Source: a virus. Taken from it: 64,000 nucleotides of DNA. Each line of letters starts with the position of its first letter. Position 1 is the stretch's first letter. The position numbers and the translations under genes were made by a program. Below, piece by piece: positions 1 to 9,650 of the stretch. Below the pieces are notes generated by a model, which made no database searches, was not told the DNA's origin, and worked only from the letters and a program-made list of their open reading frames with translations. Where the stretch lies: the IMG/VR virus record IMGVR_UViG_3300035181_001203, positions 1 through 64,000 of that record; one strand, 5' to 3'.

Positions 1-607
1 ATTGACGAATATCAGAAAAATCAAAAATAAATCTAGCTTTCTTAGCTTTCTTCTCATATGTAGCTACTTCAAGAATTTCTAAAGCTTTTGCCCATCCTTC
101 TCGACTATCCTCAATCAAATGATAATAATCTGCTTTATAAGGAAAGCCTTCTTTAGCCAATACTTTAATACCCTGATTAATTTGATACTTAGAGTTATAA
201 TCAGCATGGTCCATAGAAAGAACGCAATTAAGAATTGGCATATTACGCCAATCTACGATGATTTGATCATCACTATAATTACGGCCTACACCTGAGCCAT
301 TCAATAATAATAAGAATTCCAAAAATGATAAAGGCGCTGTACTACAGTTTGAAAAGACTTCCATGTTACGATAAGGTTGATCAATATCACCATGCTGATA
401 ATGACGACCAGCGGGTAAAAGACGACCACTAGCGATACCATTACGTACACTAATATAATCAGCTTTACCACTTGGATGAAGTAAAGTATTACCTAATGCA
501 ACTCGTTCACTTAATTGCGACCAATTCTCACCTTGTCTTAAATACGTTCTCTTTGCAACAGCTTGACCTAATAATGGATCTAGTTCTCTAACATAAAAAT
601 TATCCAT
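1..607 (-). CDS. class II (B12-dependent) ribonucleotide reductase, N-terminal part, cut by window edge
   Basis: I translated this by hand from the minus strand; it runs off the left edge after about 202 codons. The start ATG follows GGAGG by a few bases. The protein reads MDNFYVRELDPL, then WSQLSERVALGN, SGRLLPAGRHYQHG, FSNCSTAP and LLLLNGSGVGRNYSDD. This order (N-terminal helical part, a 'grade LxPaGR' strand, an NCS cysteine, then a G-rich GSGVG turn) is that of adenosylcobalamin-dependent ribonucleotide reductases, which reduce ribonucleotides to deoxyribonucleotides without a small subunit. The cysteine in FSNCS would be one of the redox pair. It is the last gene seen in the sigma-RNA polymerase operon but also has its own promoter. 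The C-terminal catalytic barrel lies outside the window, so class II rather than another class is an inference from the N-terminal pattern. Confidence 0.8.
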   Translation of the reverse strand, partial: MDNFYVRELDPLLGQAVAKRTYLRQGENWSQLSERVALGNTLLHPSGKADYISVRNGIASGRLLPAGRHYQHGDIDQPYRNMEVFSNCSTAPLSFLEFLLLLNGSGVGRNYSDDQIIVDWRNMPILNCVLSMDHADYNSKYQINQGIKVLAKEGFPYKADYYHLIEDSREGWAKALEILEVATYEKKAKKARFIFDFSDIRQ

Positions 608-653
608 TTATCCTCCAATAAAAATAAGACTATCTTAAATATGGGATAGAAAT

Positions 654-682
654 GCCCCACTAAAAACATATCTTAGCGGGGC
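654..682 (-). promoter_or_regulatory. 5' leader hairpin of the reductase mRNA
   Basis: GCCCC (654-658) pairs with GGGGC (678-682), and CTAA (660-663) with TTAG (673-676). The hairpin would sit at the very 5' end of the transcript from the promoter at 694-722 and ahead of the GGAGG at 611-616. It lacks a U tract, so a stabilising or regulatory leader hairpin is more likely than a terminator for the gene upstream. Confidence 0.45.
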
Positions 683-693
683 GAAGAAATATA

Positions 694-722
694 AGTCTAA
701 CATGCGTAACACAATTTGTCAA
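694..722 (-). promoter_or_regulatory. sigma70-like promoter for the ribonucleotide reductase gene
   Basis: On the minus strand TTGACA (717-722) is followed after exactly 17 bases by TAGACT (694-699), a 4/6 match to the -10 consensus. It lies just downstream of the stop of the preceding gene. Transcription would start near 687, giving an about 80-base leader. Confidence 0.6.
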
Positions 723-725
723 GCG

Positions 726-1556
726 TTAGACTTGTGCATCTTTTTGAGTTTCTATAAATTGCGATTCCAATTGTTCTTTAGTATAGATAACTGGTTCATC
801 AAAATCTATCTTTGCATTTAAAGTATCAATTAAAGTATCAAGATCTGTTTTACTACCAGCACCCAGTTTGATTAATTTTTCAGAAACATTTACTTGAAAT
901 TTTAACCAATTATTTAATTGAACATTATCTTCTGCCAATAAAGCATCATTAACTTTAATAGAAATAATTTGTAATGCATTATCAATAAGTTTTTTAGGAA
1001 CTATATCTGATATCGTTATGCCTAGTAATACTTTTAATTTATTCCTAGAAGTATTTTTTAGAACTTGTTTTAACAAATTCTTTTCATTAACATCACCTAT
1101 ATAATTATCAATAAAAGATTCTTTATATAAAATTTGTTTATAATTAGAAATACACTCAGTATAGCTATCAATATAAATTATATTGTAGTTATTAAACTCT
1201 CTCATAATGTCAGATTTTCTAAATACACTACTTAAACACATCCCATCTATTTTACGTCTAGTATCTGTATCGAATAATATATCTTGAAAATTATCATCAT
1301 TAAAAACTGAATGCAATCCAGTCAAATTAAATTTACTTAAAAAATACCTAAAATCTGAATCAGTATATGAACCAAGTAGTATTCCTTTTGGAATAGGTTC
1401 TTTAACTAATTCAGATTTTATATATTCAAATGGATCTTCAAAATTAAACTGCACCGACGGAAGATACATTTCAAGCAAATCTCCAAATGTTCCCTTATCG
1501 CATTTGCTAATAGCGGCAAAATAATAAAGTAACTTTTGGAAAGGATATTTTATCAA
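726..1556 (-). CDS. hypothetical protein, 276 aa
   Basis: I do not recognise this protein. It is soluble-looking, rich in Asn, Ile, Lys and Asp, with no membrane segment, signal peptide or cysteine cluster. The frame opens with TTG inside the sequence TTGA, overlapping the TGA stop of the upstream gene, and I see no strong Shine-Dalgarno, so translation is probably coupled. It lies between the 588-residue protein and the ribonucleotide reductase at the distal end of the operon that carries the RNA polymerase. A role in the virion or in transcription is possible from position only. Confidence 0.7.
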   Translation of the reverse strand: MIKYPFQKLLYYFAAISKCDKGTFGDLLEMYLPSVQFNFEDPFEYIKSELVKEPIPKGILLGSYTDSDFRYFLSKFNLTGLHSVFNDDNFQDILFDTDTRRKIDGMCLSSVFRKSDIMREFNNYNIIYIDSYTECISNYKQILYKESFIDNYIGDVNEKNLLKQVLKNTSRNKLKVLLGITISDIVPKKLIDNALQIISIKVNDALLAEDNVQLNNWLKFQVNVSEKLIKLGAGSKTDLDTLIDTLNAKIDFDEPVIYTKEQLESQFIETQKDAQV

Positions 1557-3319
1557 AGTGAACCAAGATTATAACTAATATTATCCAAAGCAAAAATAGC
1601 TTGGGTTAATTGCGTTTCATCTATATTGAATAAAGTACGATTCATACGTTTAATGATTAATAGTTTACATAGACGATCTAACATTTCATATAGATCAGGA
1701 ATTAAAAGTTTAAATCGTTTAATATTATTATAAGTAACAAGATTTAAACCTAAAGCTAAGTCAATATTAGACTTATCGCCACTTGCTAAAGCTACTTTTA
1801 AAAGATCTGAATCTTCTGTAATTTTATTAATTACTGATGCCATTTTAGTTAATTTTTCATCTTTAACTTCTTCTTTACTTTCTTTTGCATTCCCTTGGAA
1901 AGTATAAACACCATCTTTTTCTGCATTCATTAAAGCATATCTAGCATCATCATGAGATAAGCCACATCTTACTAAAACGACTATTGCATCATTTTTACCT
2001 AAATCTTTTAATTTAGTACTATCAATACCACTAATTCCCGCATCATTAATAGTAAATTTATTATTAAGCTGTTTTGTAATCTTAACTGTCAAACCAGCAT
2101 TTTTAATTACGTCTTCAGGAGTTCTAATCCAATCAGCATGCATATCATCTGGATATACTTTTACTAAATTAGCAAAAGATGAAATTAAATAATTTTTAGG
2201 ATCTAAAGGTATAATTGTTTTAATATCAGAAGAAGTTCTAAGATTAATATTATCAAGAGAATCAGTTAATACGGAATAAATTTTATCTCCACCCATATTG
2301 GATATACTATTAATATAGAATGGACCATAAAAATTATCGCCAATAACAATACCAGCATAATCACCAGCTTTGGCTTGTTCAGTATGAATTTCCATTCCTC
2401 CATCTTGGTTTTCTCTTGCAACTAAAGAACCCATATATCGTGGCAAATATTTACCACATTCTGTTATAATAATATTGCTATCAGTGGAATTATTTTTTTC
2501 GGTTAAAGAAGATAATCTAAAATGATTAAATGAACGAGCTTTAACATACTCTCCATTTATATCAACAAATCCTATTCTATTTTTAGTTTGTTTAAAATTA
2601 TTTTTTAACTCTTTTTTATCTATCTCTAATACAACTTTAGGAGGCATGCTTGAAATAATCATATCTTTATCATACATTAATTTTGTAACAACTTCTTTTC
2701 CAAACTTTTTAGCAAATTCAGATAATTTATATTCTACGTCTGGATTTTTAATATCTCTTACAACTATTGGTTTATTAGAAGAAGCTTCTTTAATAAATAC
2801 TCTAGCTACATACTCTTCGTCATTACTTGGAATATTTCTATTACAAAATTCTTCAATAATTTCAGGGTATTCTTCAGCAATCTTCTGAAGAGTATCTTTA
2901 TGTTTTTCAATAAAATTAATTTTGATATCGCCTGTATCCTCAAAAAGCGATGCCGTTTTAAGAAGTTGTCCCCTTTCAGATTGGGATACAAGTTTAAAAG
3001 GCCACGTTCGTTTTTCTATTAGATTAATGGAATTCTCTGTTAGTGGCAGATACTTCCCATTGTCAATATAAATATCTAATGGATTTAACTCGTATTCATC
3101 AATAATAAAAGGAATACGTTGTGGCTTTCCAATCATAGAGATATAGCCTACGGCATTTCCTTTGATTGGATCAACTTTGGCAAATGTTACATCGCCAACC
3201 AATTTTGAAAGCGTCGGAAATTTGGAAATCAGATGATTTACAATCTGATCACCCCAAGAATTAGAATCCGATGTTAAACGGACACTAGTGTTAACGGAAA
3301 ATAAATCGCTTAATGACAT
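1553..3319 (-). CDS. hypothetical protein, 588 aa, next to the phage RNA polymerase
   Basis: The frame can be opened five codons earlier at a TTG, but the ATG at 3319 (MSLSDLFSVNTS) has GGAG about 9 bases upstream and is the better start. The family is unknown to me. The chain has mixed alpha/beta composition, a Lys/Glu-rich stretch around residues 135-165, two GNN/GG-rich turns mid-protein (DNFYGPFY; SNMGGDK) and a helical C-terminal third. It has no signal peptide or membrane span. It is the first gene downstream of the polymerase, separated by a 270-base gap with a hairpin, and is coupled to the next gene. A polymerase partner or a virion protein co-packaged with it are both possible, but nothing in the sequence decides. 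Confidence 0.75.
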   Translation of the reverse strand: MSLSDLFSVNTSVRLTSDSNSWGDQIVNHLISKFPTLSKLVGDVTFAKVDPIKGNAVGYISMIGKPQRIPFIIDEYELNPLDIYIDNGKYLPLTENSINLIEKRTWPFKLVSQSERGQLLKTASLFEDTGDIKINFIEKHKDTLQKIAEEYPEIIEEFCNRNIPSNDEEYVARVFIKEASSNKPIVVRDIKNPDVEYKLSEFAKKFGKEVVTKLMYDKDMIISSMPPKVVLEIDKKELKNNFKQTKNRIGFVDINGEYVKARSFNHFRLSSLTEKNNSTDSNIIITECGKYLPRYMGSLVARENQDGGMEIHTEQAKAGDYAGIVIGDNFYGPFYINSISNMGGDKIYSVLTDSLDNINLRTSSDIKTIIPLDPKNYLISSFANLVKVYPDDMHADWIRTPEDVIKNAGLTVKITKQLNNKFTINDAGISGIDSTKLKDLGKNDAIVVLVRCGLSHDDARYALMNAEKDGVYTFQGNAKESKEEVKDEKLTKMASVINKITEDSDLLKVALASGDKSNIDLALGLNLVTYNNIKRFKLLIPDLYEMLDRLCKLLIIKRMNRTLFNIDETQLTQAIFALDNISYNLGSL

Positions 3320-3370
3320 TCTCTTTAGCTCCAAGAAAAGTCTAAGAGGTTGGGCTACCTGGAATAAACT

Positions 3371-3487
3371 TTGTTTAAAGAATTGTTTCTCGAAATTAGT
3401 AAATATATTTTTGATAATAAGGATAATTCTATTATTGATGATTTATCTACTAATATTATAATCAGAGTAATAGAATGGTTTGATTAA
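3371..3487 (+). CDS. possible 38-aa ORF on the plus strand ahead of a terminator
   Basis: A TTG-started frame (LFKELFLEISKYIFDNKD...) ends with TAA seven bases before a strong plus-strand terminator. Its acidic/hydrophobic composition looks protein-like, but there is no clear ribosome binding site or promoter. It may be the remnant of a gene or chance. Confidence 0.22.
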   Translation: MFKELFLEISKYIFDNKDNSIIDDLSTNIIIRVIEWFD

Positions 3488-3493
3488 ATGAAC

Positions 3494-3533
3494 AAGGTGC
3501 AATTTGCTATTACAGAGATTGCACCTTTTTTTT
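3494..3533 (+). terminator. Rho-independent terminator in the gap between the polymerase and the 588-aa gene
   Basis: AAGGTGCAAT (3494-3503) pairs perfectly with ATTGCACCTT (3518-3527) and is followed by a run of eight T on the plus strand. On the minus strand, the direction of the flanking genes, the following sequence is only moderately T-rich, so its polarity points to an unexplained plus-strand transcript. It may also attenuate minus-strand transcription out of the polymerase gene. Confidence 0.7.
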
Positions 3534-3591
3534 AGCTATCCCTCATTACTGAATTATATCAGAATCTTTAAATTTTAACACCAACTTTCAA

Positions 3592-6500
3592 TCAGTATCT
3601 TCCACCTGGCCCATCCTCTATTTGGCCTGTTACGAAAGACGCAATTGGAGAATATCCATGTATGTCTGAATCGTATCCATAAGTAGCGCCTTCTTGTAAT
3701 CCGCGTTTTAAATAACGATATCCCATATTAGCTAAAAAATCTCTACTTTTTAACGGAGCTTGTTGAACACCCATTAAAGTTCTATCATAAGATATTGGTT
3801 CATGTTTAACTTCAATTTCTTTATGCTTATGTTTAATTGAATTAATCATAGCGGAGTTGACTCTATCTCCAGCTTTATATCCAGCAACATCTTTAGCTAA
3901 CGTCATGCCATAAGATTCTTCTGGAGATAATTTATGAGTTTCATTTGTTTTTTGATTCCAATTATAAATAGATGAAAGTGGTACTATATCATTTTTAACA
4001 AAATGAGTATGAGTTCCTTCATCTTTTACTATTCCAAATCCAGTCATACCTCTTACTACAGTTTCTAAGTTTCGTCTATCTACCTTAATACCAGAATCAT
4101 TATATAATTTGCTAATTGAATTTGTAATTTTTTGAATTCCTTTAATCTCACCTAAGAGTTTAATTGCATCTTTTGGATGTGGAATACCATAATTTAAAAC
4201 ATCACCTATATTAACATGATCGCCAACTTTTACTACTAAATCTCCAGAATGAGGATTAATAAAGTGTTCTACGTTATCAATATCAACGTGCCAACCACCA
4301 GCAGAACCGGGAGTAATTTTAGTTATCTTTCCTGTTTTAGTAGCCATTGTTGCTTTATTTTTAAAAGTCTCAGGAGCTTGTAAAAAGTTCTGTATATGCT
4401 CAAAACCACCAAAAGCACCACCACCACCTGAAGCTGTTCCTCCAGTATGGAATGTTTTCATAGCAGCTTGAGTTAAAGGTTCAATTATAGCTTGACTAGA
4501 TTTAATACCTACATTATCTCCAATAGGAACTAAATTACCAAATTCATCCATTCCATAACATTTTTGACAAATACCATGTGGAGCTTCACAAGTAGCGGGA
4601 GAGCGTACAGTTACTTCATTATATTTCTTTTTAATAGAATCATAATTAGATTTTGTTACTAAAGTTCCATCAGTTAAATATCTACCAATTAAATAAGGAT
4701 CATCAGTTGACATAGGAATTCCATGATGCGTTTTGCAATCATGTTCTGAAATTACAATATTCATAGTTGTATTAACTACTTCTTTATTTAAAGCTCCAGG
4801 TTTAGAAGTCATTAATTGTTTATCTAATGATCCTTTACGAGCAGAATATAAAGTTGTCCAGTAATCTGCAAAAGGCATACCTTGACCATAATTAGAAAGA
4901 ACTGGTCTAAGAATTACCTCACCATTATGGTCCGTCATCATTCCTGGAGCAAAATTAATAGAAGAAACATTATTTGATGAACCCTTACTTCCTGAAACTA
5001 CAATTTTAACAAAATTATTTGAAAGATCATTAAGAGAAGAATCTTTCATTGCCTTATCAGCTTTAAGTAAAGATTCTTTTTTAATTTTATCAGATACATT
5101 AGAATTAAGAATTTTCATAGCACTACTAAAGTGCTTATTAACTTCTTTTGAATTGTCGGGAAGATCAGCTAATGATAATGAGAATCCAGCCTTAGTGCCA
5201 TACTCATCACCTAACTCTTTTAATTTAGTTACTACTTCACTATATTTATCTGGATGCTTTTCAGCTAATGATTCTAATGTTTTTGTAATAGAAGTTTTAT
5301 TAGCTTCTTTTTCTATGTGATTAATATCAGCAGGAAATAATTTATTTATTTCTGCTAATCCTTTAGGTGTTTTAGATAATAAATATAATCCGATAACCGC
5401 TTCTTGATCAGGTGTATAATTAAGTGTACGCGCCCTCGGATTATATAAATTTTTGCTAGGTAATAAAGAGAAAGATTCTTTTCTAGCTTTTTCTGTAGCA
5501 GGAACATGAAGCACAAGAGTATCGCCATCATAATCAAGACTAAATGGCTTAACAATAATTCCAGGGGTTTCAATTGATAATCCTTTAGTTAATGTTGGTT
5601 GAAAAGCCATAATGGAAAATTTATGTAATGATGGAGCCCGATTCATTAATACTGGGCGATCAGACATTGCAGCTTGAACTGCCTTCTTTCCAATTTCAGT
5701 AAAATTATCAATATGTTCTTCAGCTTCTTTATGTTTATATCCTTGATTTATTAATTCTTTAATAGCAAAAGGTTTATAAATTACTTTAGCCATTTTTTCA
5801 GGAATCGCAATTTGATCCATGTTAAGATTATTATTTAGAATTGCAGTTGCTCTACCAGAAAGATCTTGTTGTTTTCTCAATACTTTGCTTTGAAAGAAAC
5901 CGTGCTTAGGACTTGATTGATTTGTAATAATATTAACTACACCCTTAACTTCTTTCATTTCATTCTGTTTTGATATAGGAGTCATTAATCCTTGAATAGC
6001 TCCAAGTGCTTGATATAATGTGTTAGATAATTCTTTTGTTTGTCCAAATTCTTTTATAGCTTCATTTGTTAAACCTAAATCTCTGTATAAATAATTTAAT
6101 GAATGCGTCTGTAAAGCGCCCCCTGGAAGTTCAAATACAGGTCTGAACTGTGGAGGGATAACAGGCACAACTGAAGTAGTATAAGCTTCATCTGGTTTCA
6201 TTTTTAAACTATCTAATGACTTAAAGATTTTTAACTTTTTGAGCATTATATCTTTTTTTGTCTTTGGCGCAGTTTTTATAGCATTTAATAAATTATCTAT
6301 TTGCTCTTTTACATTGATTTCTGATAACATTTTTTTAATTTTTTCATGACCATTATCTTCGTTGATTATATTTTTAAATTCAGAATCTTTTAAGTCAAGA
6401 ATAGTTTTTACAGCACCTTCAAACATAGGATTTACAACTGGATGTACTAATGTAATTTTAGACCACTTTTGTCCATTAGATCCACCAGTTTTTCCAATAT

Positions 6501-9500
6501 CAAATAATCCACCTTTTATTGGTTCTAGATTATGATCAAGCATTCTAAAGTTTTCAATCTCATTATTTCCAGCTAATTTTAAACTATCTTTATCTGTTAA
6601 TGGTGTTAGGATTTTTTTAGATCCATCGTTACGAACATTAACACCAGCAGCATTAAGAAGTCCTTCAAACTTCTTATAAACAAATGGAATTTGAGGTTTT
6701 GGTAATGGCAATCCATTTTGTAAATTTTGCCAGAATTGAGCATTACCATCACCCTTAATGGTTGAAATTTCATTAAGAATTCCTCTTGCTCCATGAGAAA
6801 GCAATCCATAAAGCGTTAATTGATCAATAGCCTTAGAGCCATCATCGCCACCTTTAATTGGTTTATTATCTATATCATATGTGCCAGTATCTCTGGCTGA
6901 TAAGTTCCCTTTTGCTACTTTGAAAAGTTTTTCAACATAAGGCTGTCCTACCATAATCTGACCAAAACTTTTTCCAGTTTTAGGATCAAATAATTCTTCG
7001 GTATCAGAAATATTATGCTTCTTCAATTCTTTTTTTAATTTATCTAATTCGTTGTGTTCAGCAAAGTTTTGAACTACATAAGGACGACCAGTCTTTAATG
7101 CAATTTTACTAGCTGAATTTTCTAGCATCTGTCCTATACTCATACGAGTAATAACGCTTAATGGACTAATAATTACTTCAGTAGATTTTCCATCTTTTGA
7201 TTGTGGCATTTCGTTATCTGGAACTATTGCAGTAATTACGCCTTTATTCCCATGACGTAAAGCGAGTTTATCTCCTGGTAAAGCAGGAGATTCATATTTG
7301 CCATGAATTTTAATATTCTTACTATTATAAACTGCTTTAGTTATTACTCCAGGAACTAATTGATCCCATGTTCTAGAAACATCTTTGTATGGTTGGACTA
7401 AAGATTTATGCAATCTATTTAAAATTAAATCTTCATTTGTTCCAGATGCTTTTTGTAATACTAAAGCATATGGATCACCTGGCTCTAAAATAACATTCTG
7501 TTTTGCGAGTCCATTATCATCAATCTTATCTAATTGTGCTTTTGTATATTTTGTAGGATACATTGAAACAAATTTCTTCTTATCTACAATAATAGAATGA
7601 TCATCTTTTTCAATATAATCTTGATACATATGATTTGAAGTTAATTTTTTTGCTCCAGTTTCAGAAACTACAATACCATCTTCAAAATTTAATCCCTTCC
7701 AAGGCATATATGCTAATCTCATATTAGTGCCTAAAGCCAAAGTACCATTTCTTGTAAAATTAGAGTCAGCAATTACATCGCCATTTTTAAAAGAATCACC
7801 CTTTTTAAGATGCTCAATTTCATGATGCATATATGATTTATTTTGTAGATCATAATTATTAAATAAAGGTAATTGATAAACTTTTCCTGACTTACCCTTA
7901 AAAGTTAAATGTGATTTTGAAATATCTTCGATTACTCCATCTTCAGGAGCTATCAATGTAATATCATGAGCAGAACCAAAATAATGTTCTACAGTTTGAT
8001 TTTTTTCTATTGGAGATTGTATTTGGACTAATGGAGCTTCACGATGTTTTAAAGAAATAGCTTGGGTAATATGTCTAGAAGCCATACCTGCTCTATTACC
8101 CTGATTATAATTTAATGACGGTAAAGCCTGTGATGACATTGTGAAAGCAGCATGACTAGAAGGAAGTTGATGGGTAATATTTGATGCATTAGTTTCAATT
8201 TGTTTACCTTCTTTAATTGCAGTTACGTTACCTTTTAATACTTGATCTGGTAAAGCAATAGTATGATGATAAGCATCAATAGCACTTACATATTCAGTTT
8301 TCCCAGTTTTAACATTTTTTAATTTAGTTTCTAAATCATTGCCTGCTTTTCTAGTATTAACTGTTAAGTTTAATGTTACACCAATCTTTTTAGACTCTGG
8401 AGTATTAATAGGATCTAAAAACCCTAAATGAGTTGGATGTAATGCCTGTGAATCAGCCATGATTGATTCAGCATTTTCAATACCACCTTCACCAGTAATT
8501 GTAGTTTTATAACTAGCATTAATAATTGATAATGGATTAATTTGTGAAGGGATTTCAGATAATGCAGCAGAATTAAAGAAAGAAAATATATGCTGATTAA
8601 TATGGCCTGAATGCATAATGTTTTCAAGCTTATCACTTTTCTTCATTTTATTTTCAATATCAAATTGTATTTTTCTACGATTTTTATTTAATCGTTCACC
8701 AATAAAATCTTCTACAGTGTGAATAGTTTTAAATGCTAAAGCATCACGATCATCAGGTTCCTCTAATCCACGAGAAACATTAACAACTTTTTCAAAACCA
8801 CGCAATAAAGCTCTACCATCTAAATGACTAAATTCTTTTCCTAAAGTAATTTTAGTTACTTTAGGATCTAGTTTAGCATTTGATAATTCTGTGGCTAATT
8901 GACTTGAAATCTCTGCATGACTACTTGGAAGCTCAAGTTTTGGATTTACAGATTTAAAGAAACGTTTAATCTCTTCATCTGATTTATTACCTAATATTTT
9001 AATATTAGCGTTATAAACATCTTCACCAAAGGCTTTTTTAATTTCAGTATCATTGATTCCAAGAATTCTTAAAACAGGTATTGCCTTAATATTAGCTTGA
9101 TTAACATTAATTTCAAGTTTTTTAGTTAATGGATCTACAGATAATCTTAAATTTTTAAAACCATTTGGATTTATATGTGCTTCAATCTCACCATTTTGTT
9201 TAATACGAGAATAAATACCAGGGCGTAATCTTAATTGGTTATCAATATTATATTCAGTTCCTTGAACTACATATGTCCCTGAATTAGTCAAAACAGGAAT
9301 AGTTGCAATTTTTTGATGCTTCTTGTCTAAAATATTTCCTTTACTATCTTTAAGAATAACATCACCATATAAATTTATTCCATAAGTTTTATCATGTGCT
9401 TTAGCTTCAGAGATAGCATGATAATTTCTTGGATCTGCTTCATCAAATCCCTTTGTTACGATATTTTTAATTTCTAAAGTTTTTCCTCCAGCTTGGATAG

Positions 9501-9573
9501 GAAAAATATTATTAATATTATTCTCAACTACATTTGCTATTTTCTTGGTTTGCTCAATCGGTGATAATAACAT
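3592..9573 (-). CDS. single-chain fused beta-beta' DNA-directed RNA polymerase, 1,993 aa
   Basis: This is a complete two-barrel multisubunit-type RNA polymerase in one chain. The beta half has HPTHLGFLDPINTPES near residue 390, NMRLAYMPW..FEDGIVVSE near 624 and GDKLALRHGNKGVI near 770. The beta' half starts near 1010 (IENFRMLDHNLEPIKGGLF), then DLSGRATAILNNN near 1240, VLMNRAPSLHKF near 1310, the metal-binding loop LDYDGD near 1345 (NADFDGD in bacteria), the downstream zinc site HDCKTHHGI plus TCEAPHGICQKC (1611-1670), and MKTFHTGGTASGG of the trigger-loop region near 1710. The N-terminal beta' zinc ribbon is absent: GLFDIGKTGG runs straight into HPVVNPMF. At 1,993 residues it is far shorter than bacterial beta plus beta' (about 2,750), so lineage insertions are missing. 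AGAGGT precedes the ATG. No alpha or omega gene is seen; the sigma-like gene at 13,786-14,454 heads the same operon. It could be packaged in the particle or made in the cell. Confidence 0.97.
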   Translation of the reverse strand: MLLSPIEQTKKIANVVENNINNIFPIQAGGKTLEIKNIVTKGFDEADPRNYHAISEAKAHDKTYGINLYGDVILKDSKGNILDKKHQKIATIPVLTNSGTYVVQGTEYNIDNQLRLRPGIYSRIKQNGEIEAHINPNGFKNLRLSVDPLTKKLEINVNQANIKAIPVLRILGINDTEIKKAFGEDVYNANIKILGNKSDEEIKRFFKSVNPKLELPSSHAEISSQLATELSNAKLDPKVTKITLGKEFSHLDGRALLRGFEKVVNVSRGLEEPDDRDALAFKTIHTVEDFIGERLNKNRRKIQFDIENKMKKSDKLENIMHSGHINQHIFSFFNSAALSEIPSQINPLSIINASYKTTITGEGGIENAESIMADSQALHPTHLGFLDPINTPESKKIGVTLNLTVNTRKAGNDLETKLKNVKTGKTEYVSAIDAYHHTIALPDQVLKGNVTAIKEGKQIETNASNITHQLPSSHAAFTMSSQALPSLNYNQGNRAGMASRHITQAISLKHREAPLVQIQSPIEKNQTVEHYFGSAHDITLIAPEDGVIEDISKSHLTFKGKSGKVYQLPLFNNYDLQNKSYMHHEIEHLKKGDSFKNGDVIADSNFTRNGTLALGTNMRLAYMPWKGLNFEDGIVVSETGAKKLTSNHMYQDYIEKDDHSIIVDKKKFVSMYPTKYTKAQLDKIDDNGLAKQNVILEPGDPYALVLQKASGTNEDLILNRLHKSLVQPYKDVSRTWDQLVPGVITKAVYNSKNIKIHGKYESPALPGDKLALRHGNKGVITAIVPDNEMPQSKDGKSTEVIISPLSVITRMSIGQMLENSASKIALKTGRPYVVQNFAEHNELDKLKKELKKHNISDTEELFDPKTGKSFGQIMVGQPYVEKLFKVAKGNLSARDTGTYDIDNKPIKGGDDGSKAIDQLTLYGLLSHGARGILNEISTIKGDGNAQFWQNLQNGLPLPKPQIPFVYKKFEGLLNAAGVNVRNDGSKKILTPLTDKDSLKLAGNNEIENFRMLDHNLEPIKGGLFDIGKTGGSNGQKWSKITLVHPVVNPMFEGAVKTILDLKDSEFKNIINEDNGHEKIKKMLSEINVKEQIDNLLNAIKTAPKTKKDIMLKKLKIFKSLDSLKMKPDEAYTTSVVPVIPPQFRPVFELPGGALQTHSLNYLYRDLGLTNEAIKEFGQTKELSNTLYQALGAIQGLMTPISKQNEMKEVKGVVNIITNQSSPKHGFFQSKVLRKQQDLSGRATAILNNNLNMDQIAIPEKMAKVIYKPFAIKELINQGYKHKEAEEHIDNFTEIGKKAVQAAMSDRPVLMNRAPSLHKFSIMAFQPTLTKGLSIETPGIIVKPFSLDYDGDTLVLHVPATEKARKESFSLLPSKNLYNPRARTLNYTPDQEAVIGLYLLSKTPKGLAEINKLFPADINHIEKEANKTSITKTLESLAEKHPDKYSEVVTKLKELGDEYGTKAGFSLSLADLPDNSKEVNKHFSSAMKILNSNVSDKIKKESLLKADKAMKDSSLNDLSNNFVKIVVSGSKGSSNNVSSINFAPGMMTDHNGEVILRPVLSNYGQGMPFADYWTTLYSARKGSLDKQLMTSKPGALNKEVVNTTMNIVISEHDCKTHHGIPMSTDDPYLIGRYLTDGTLVTKSNYDSIKKKYNEVTVRSPATCEAPHGICQKCYGMDEFGNLVPIGDNVGIKSSQAIIEPLTQAAMKTFHTGGTASGGGGAFGGFEHIQNFLQAPETFKNKATMATKTGKITKITPGSAGGWHVDIDNVEHFINPHSGDLVVKVGDHVNIGDVLNYGIPHPKDAIKLLGEIKGIQKITNSISKLYNDSGIKVDRRNLETVVRGMTGFGIVKDEGTHTHFVKNDIVPLSSIYNWNQKTNETHKLSPEESYGMTLAKDVAGYKAGDRVNSAMINSIKHKHKEIEVKHEPISYDRTLMGVQQAPLKSRDFLANMGYRYLKRGLQEGATYGYDSDIHGYSPIASFVTGQIEDGPGGRY

Positions 9574-9603
9574 TTATACCTCTTACGATAATTCTAACAT
9601 AAA

Positions 9604-9628
9604 CAAAAAAGCCGCACAAGGCGGCCTT
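9604..9628 (-). terminator. Rho-independent terminator upstream of the polymerase gene
   Basis: On the minus strand GCCGC/GCGGC pairs across a five-base loop and is followed by six T. It lies between the last small glycine-zipper gene and the polymerase, so it would reduce polymerase expression relative to the baseplate genes unless read through. Confidence 0.8.
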
Positions 9629-9650
9629 AATGTTAAATATTTTAAGTCTT

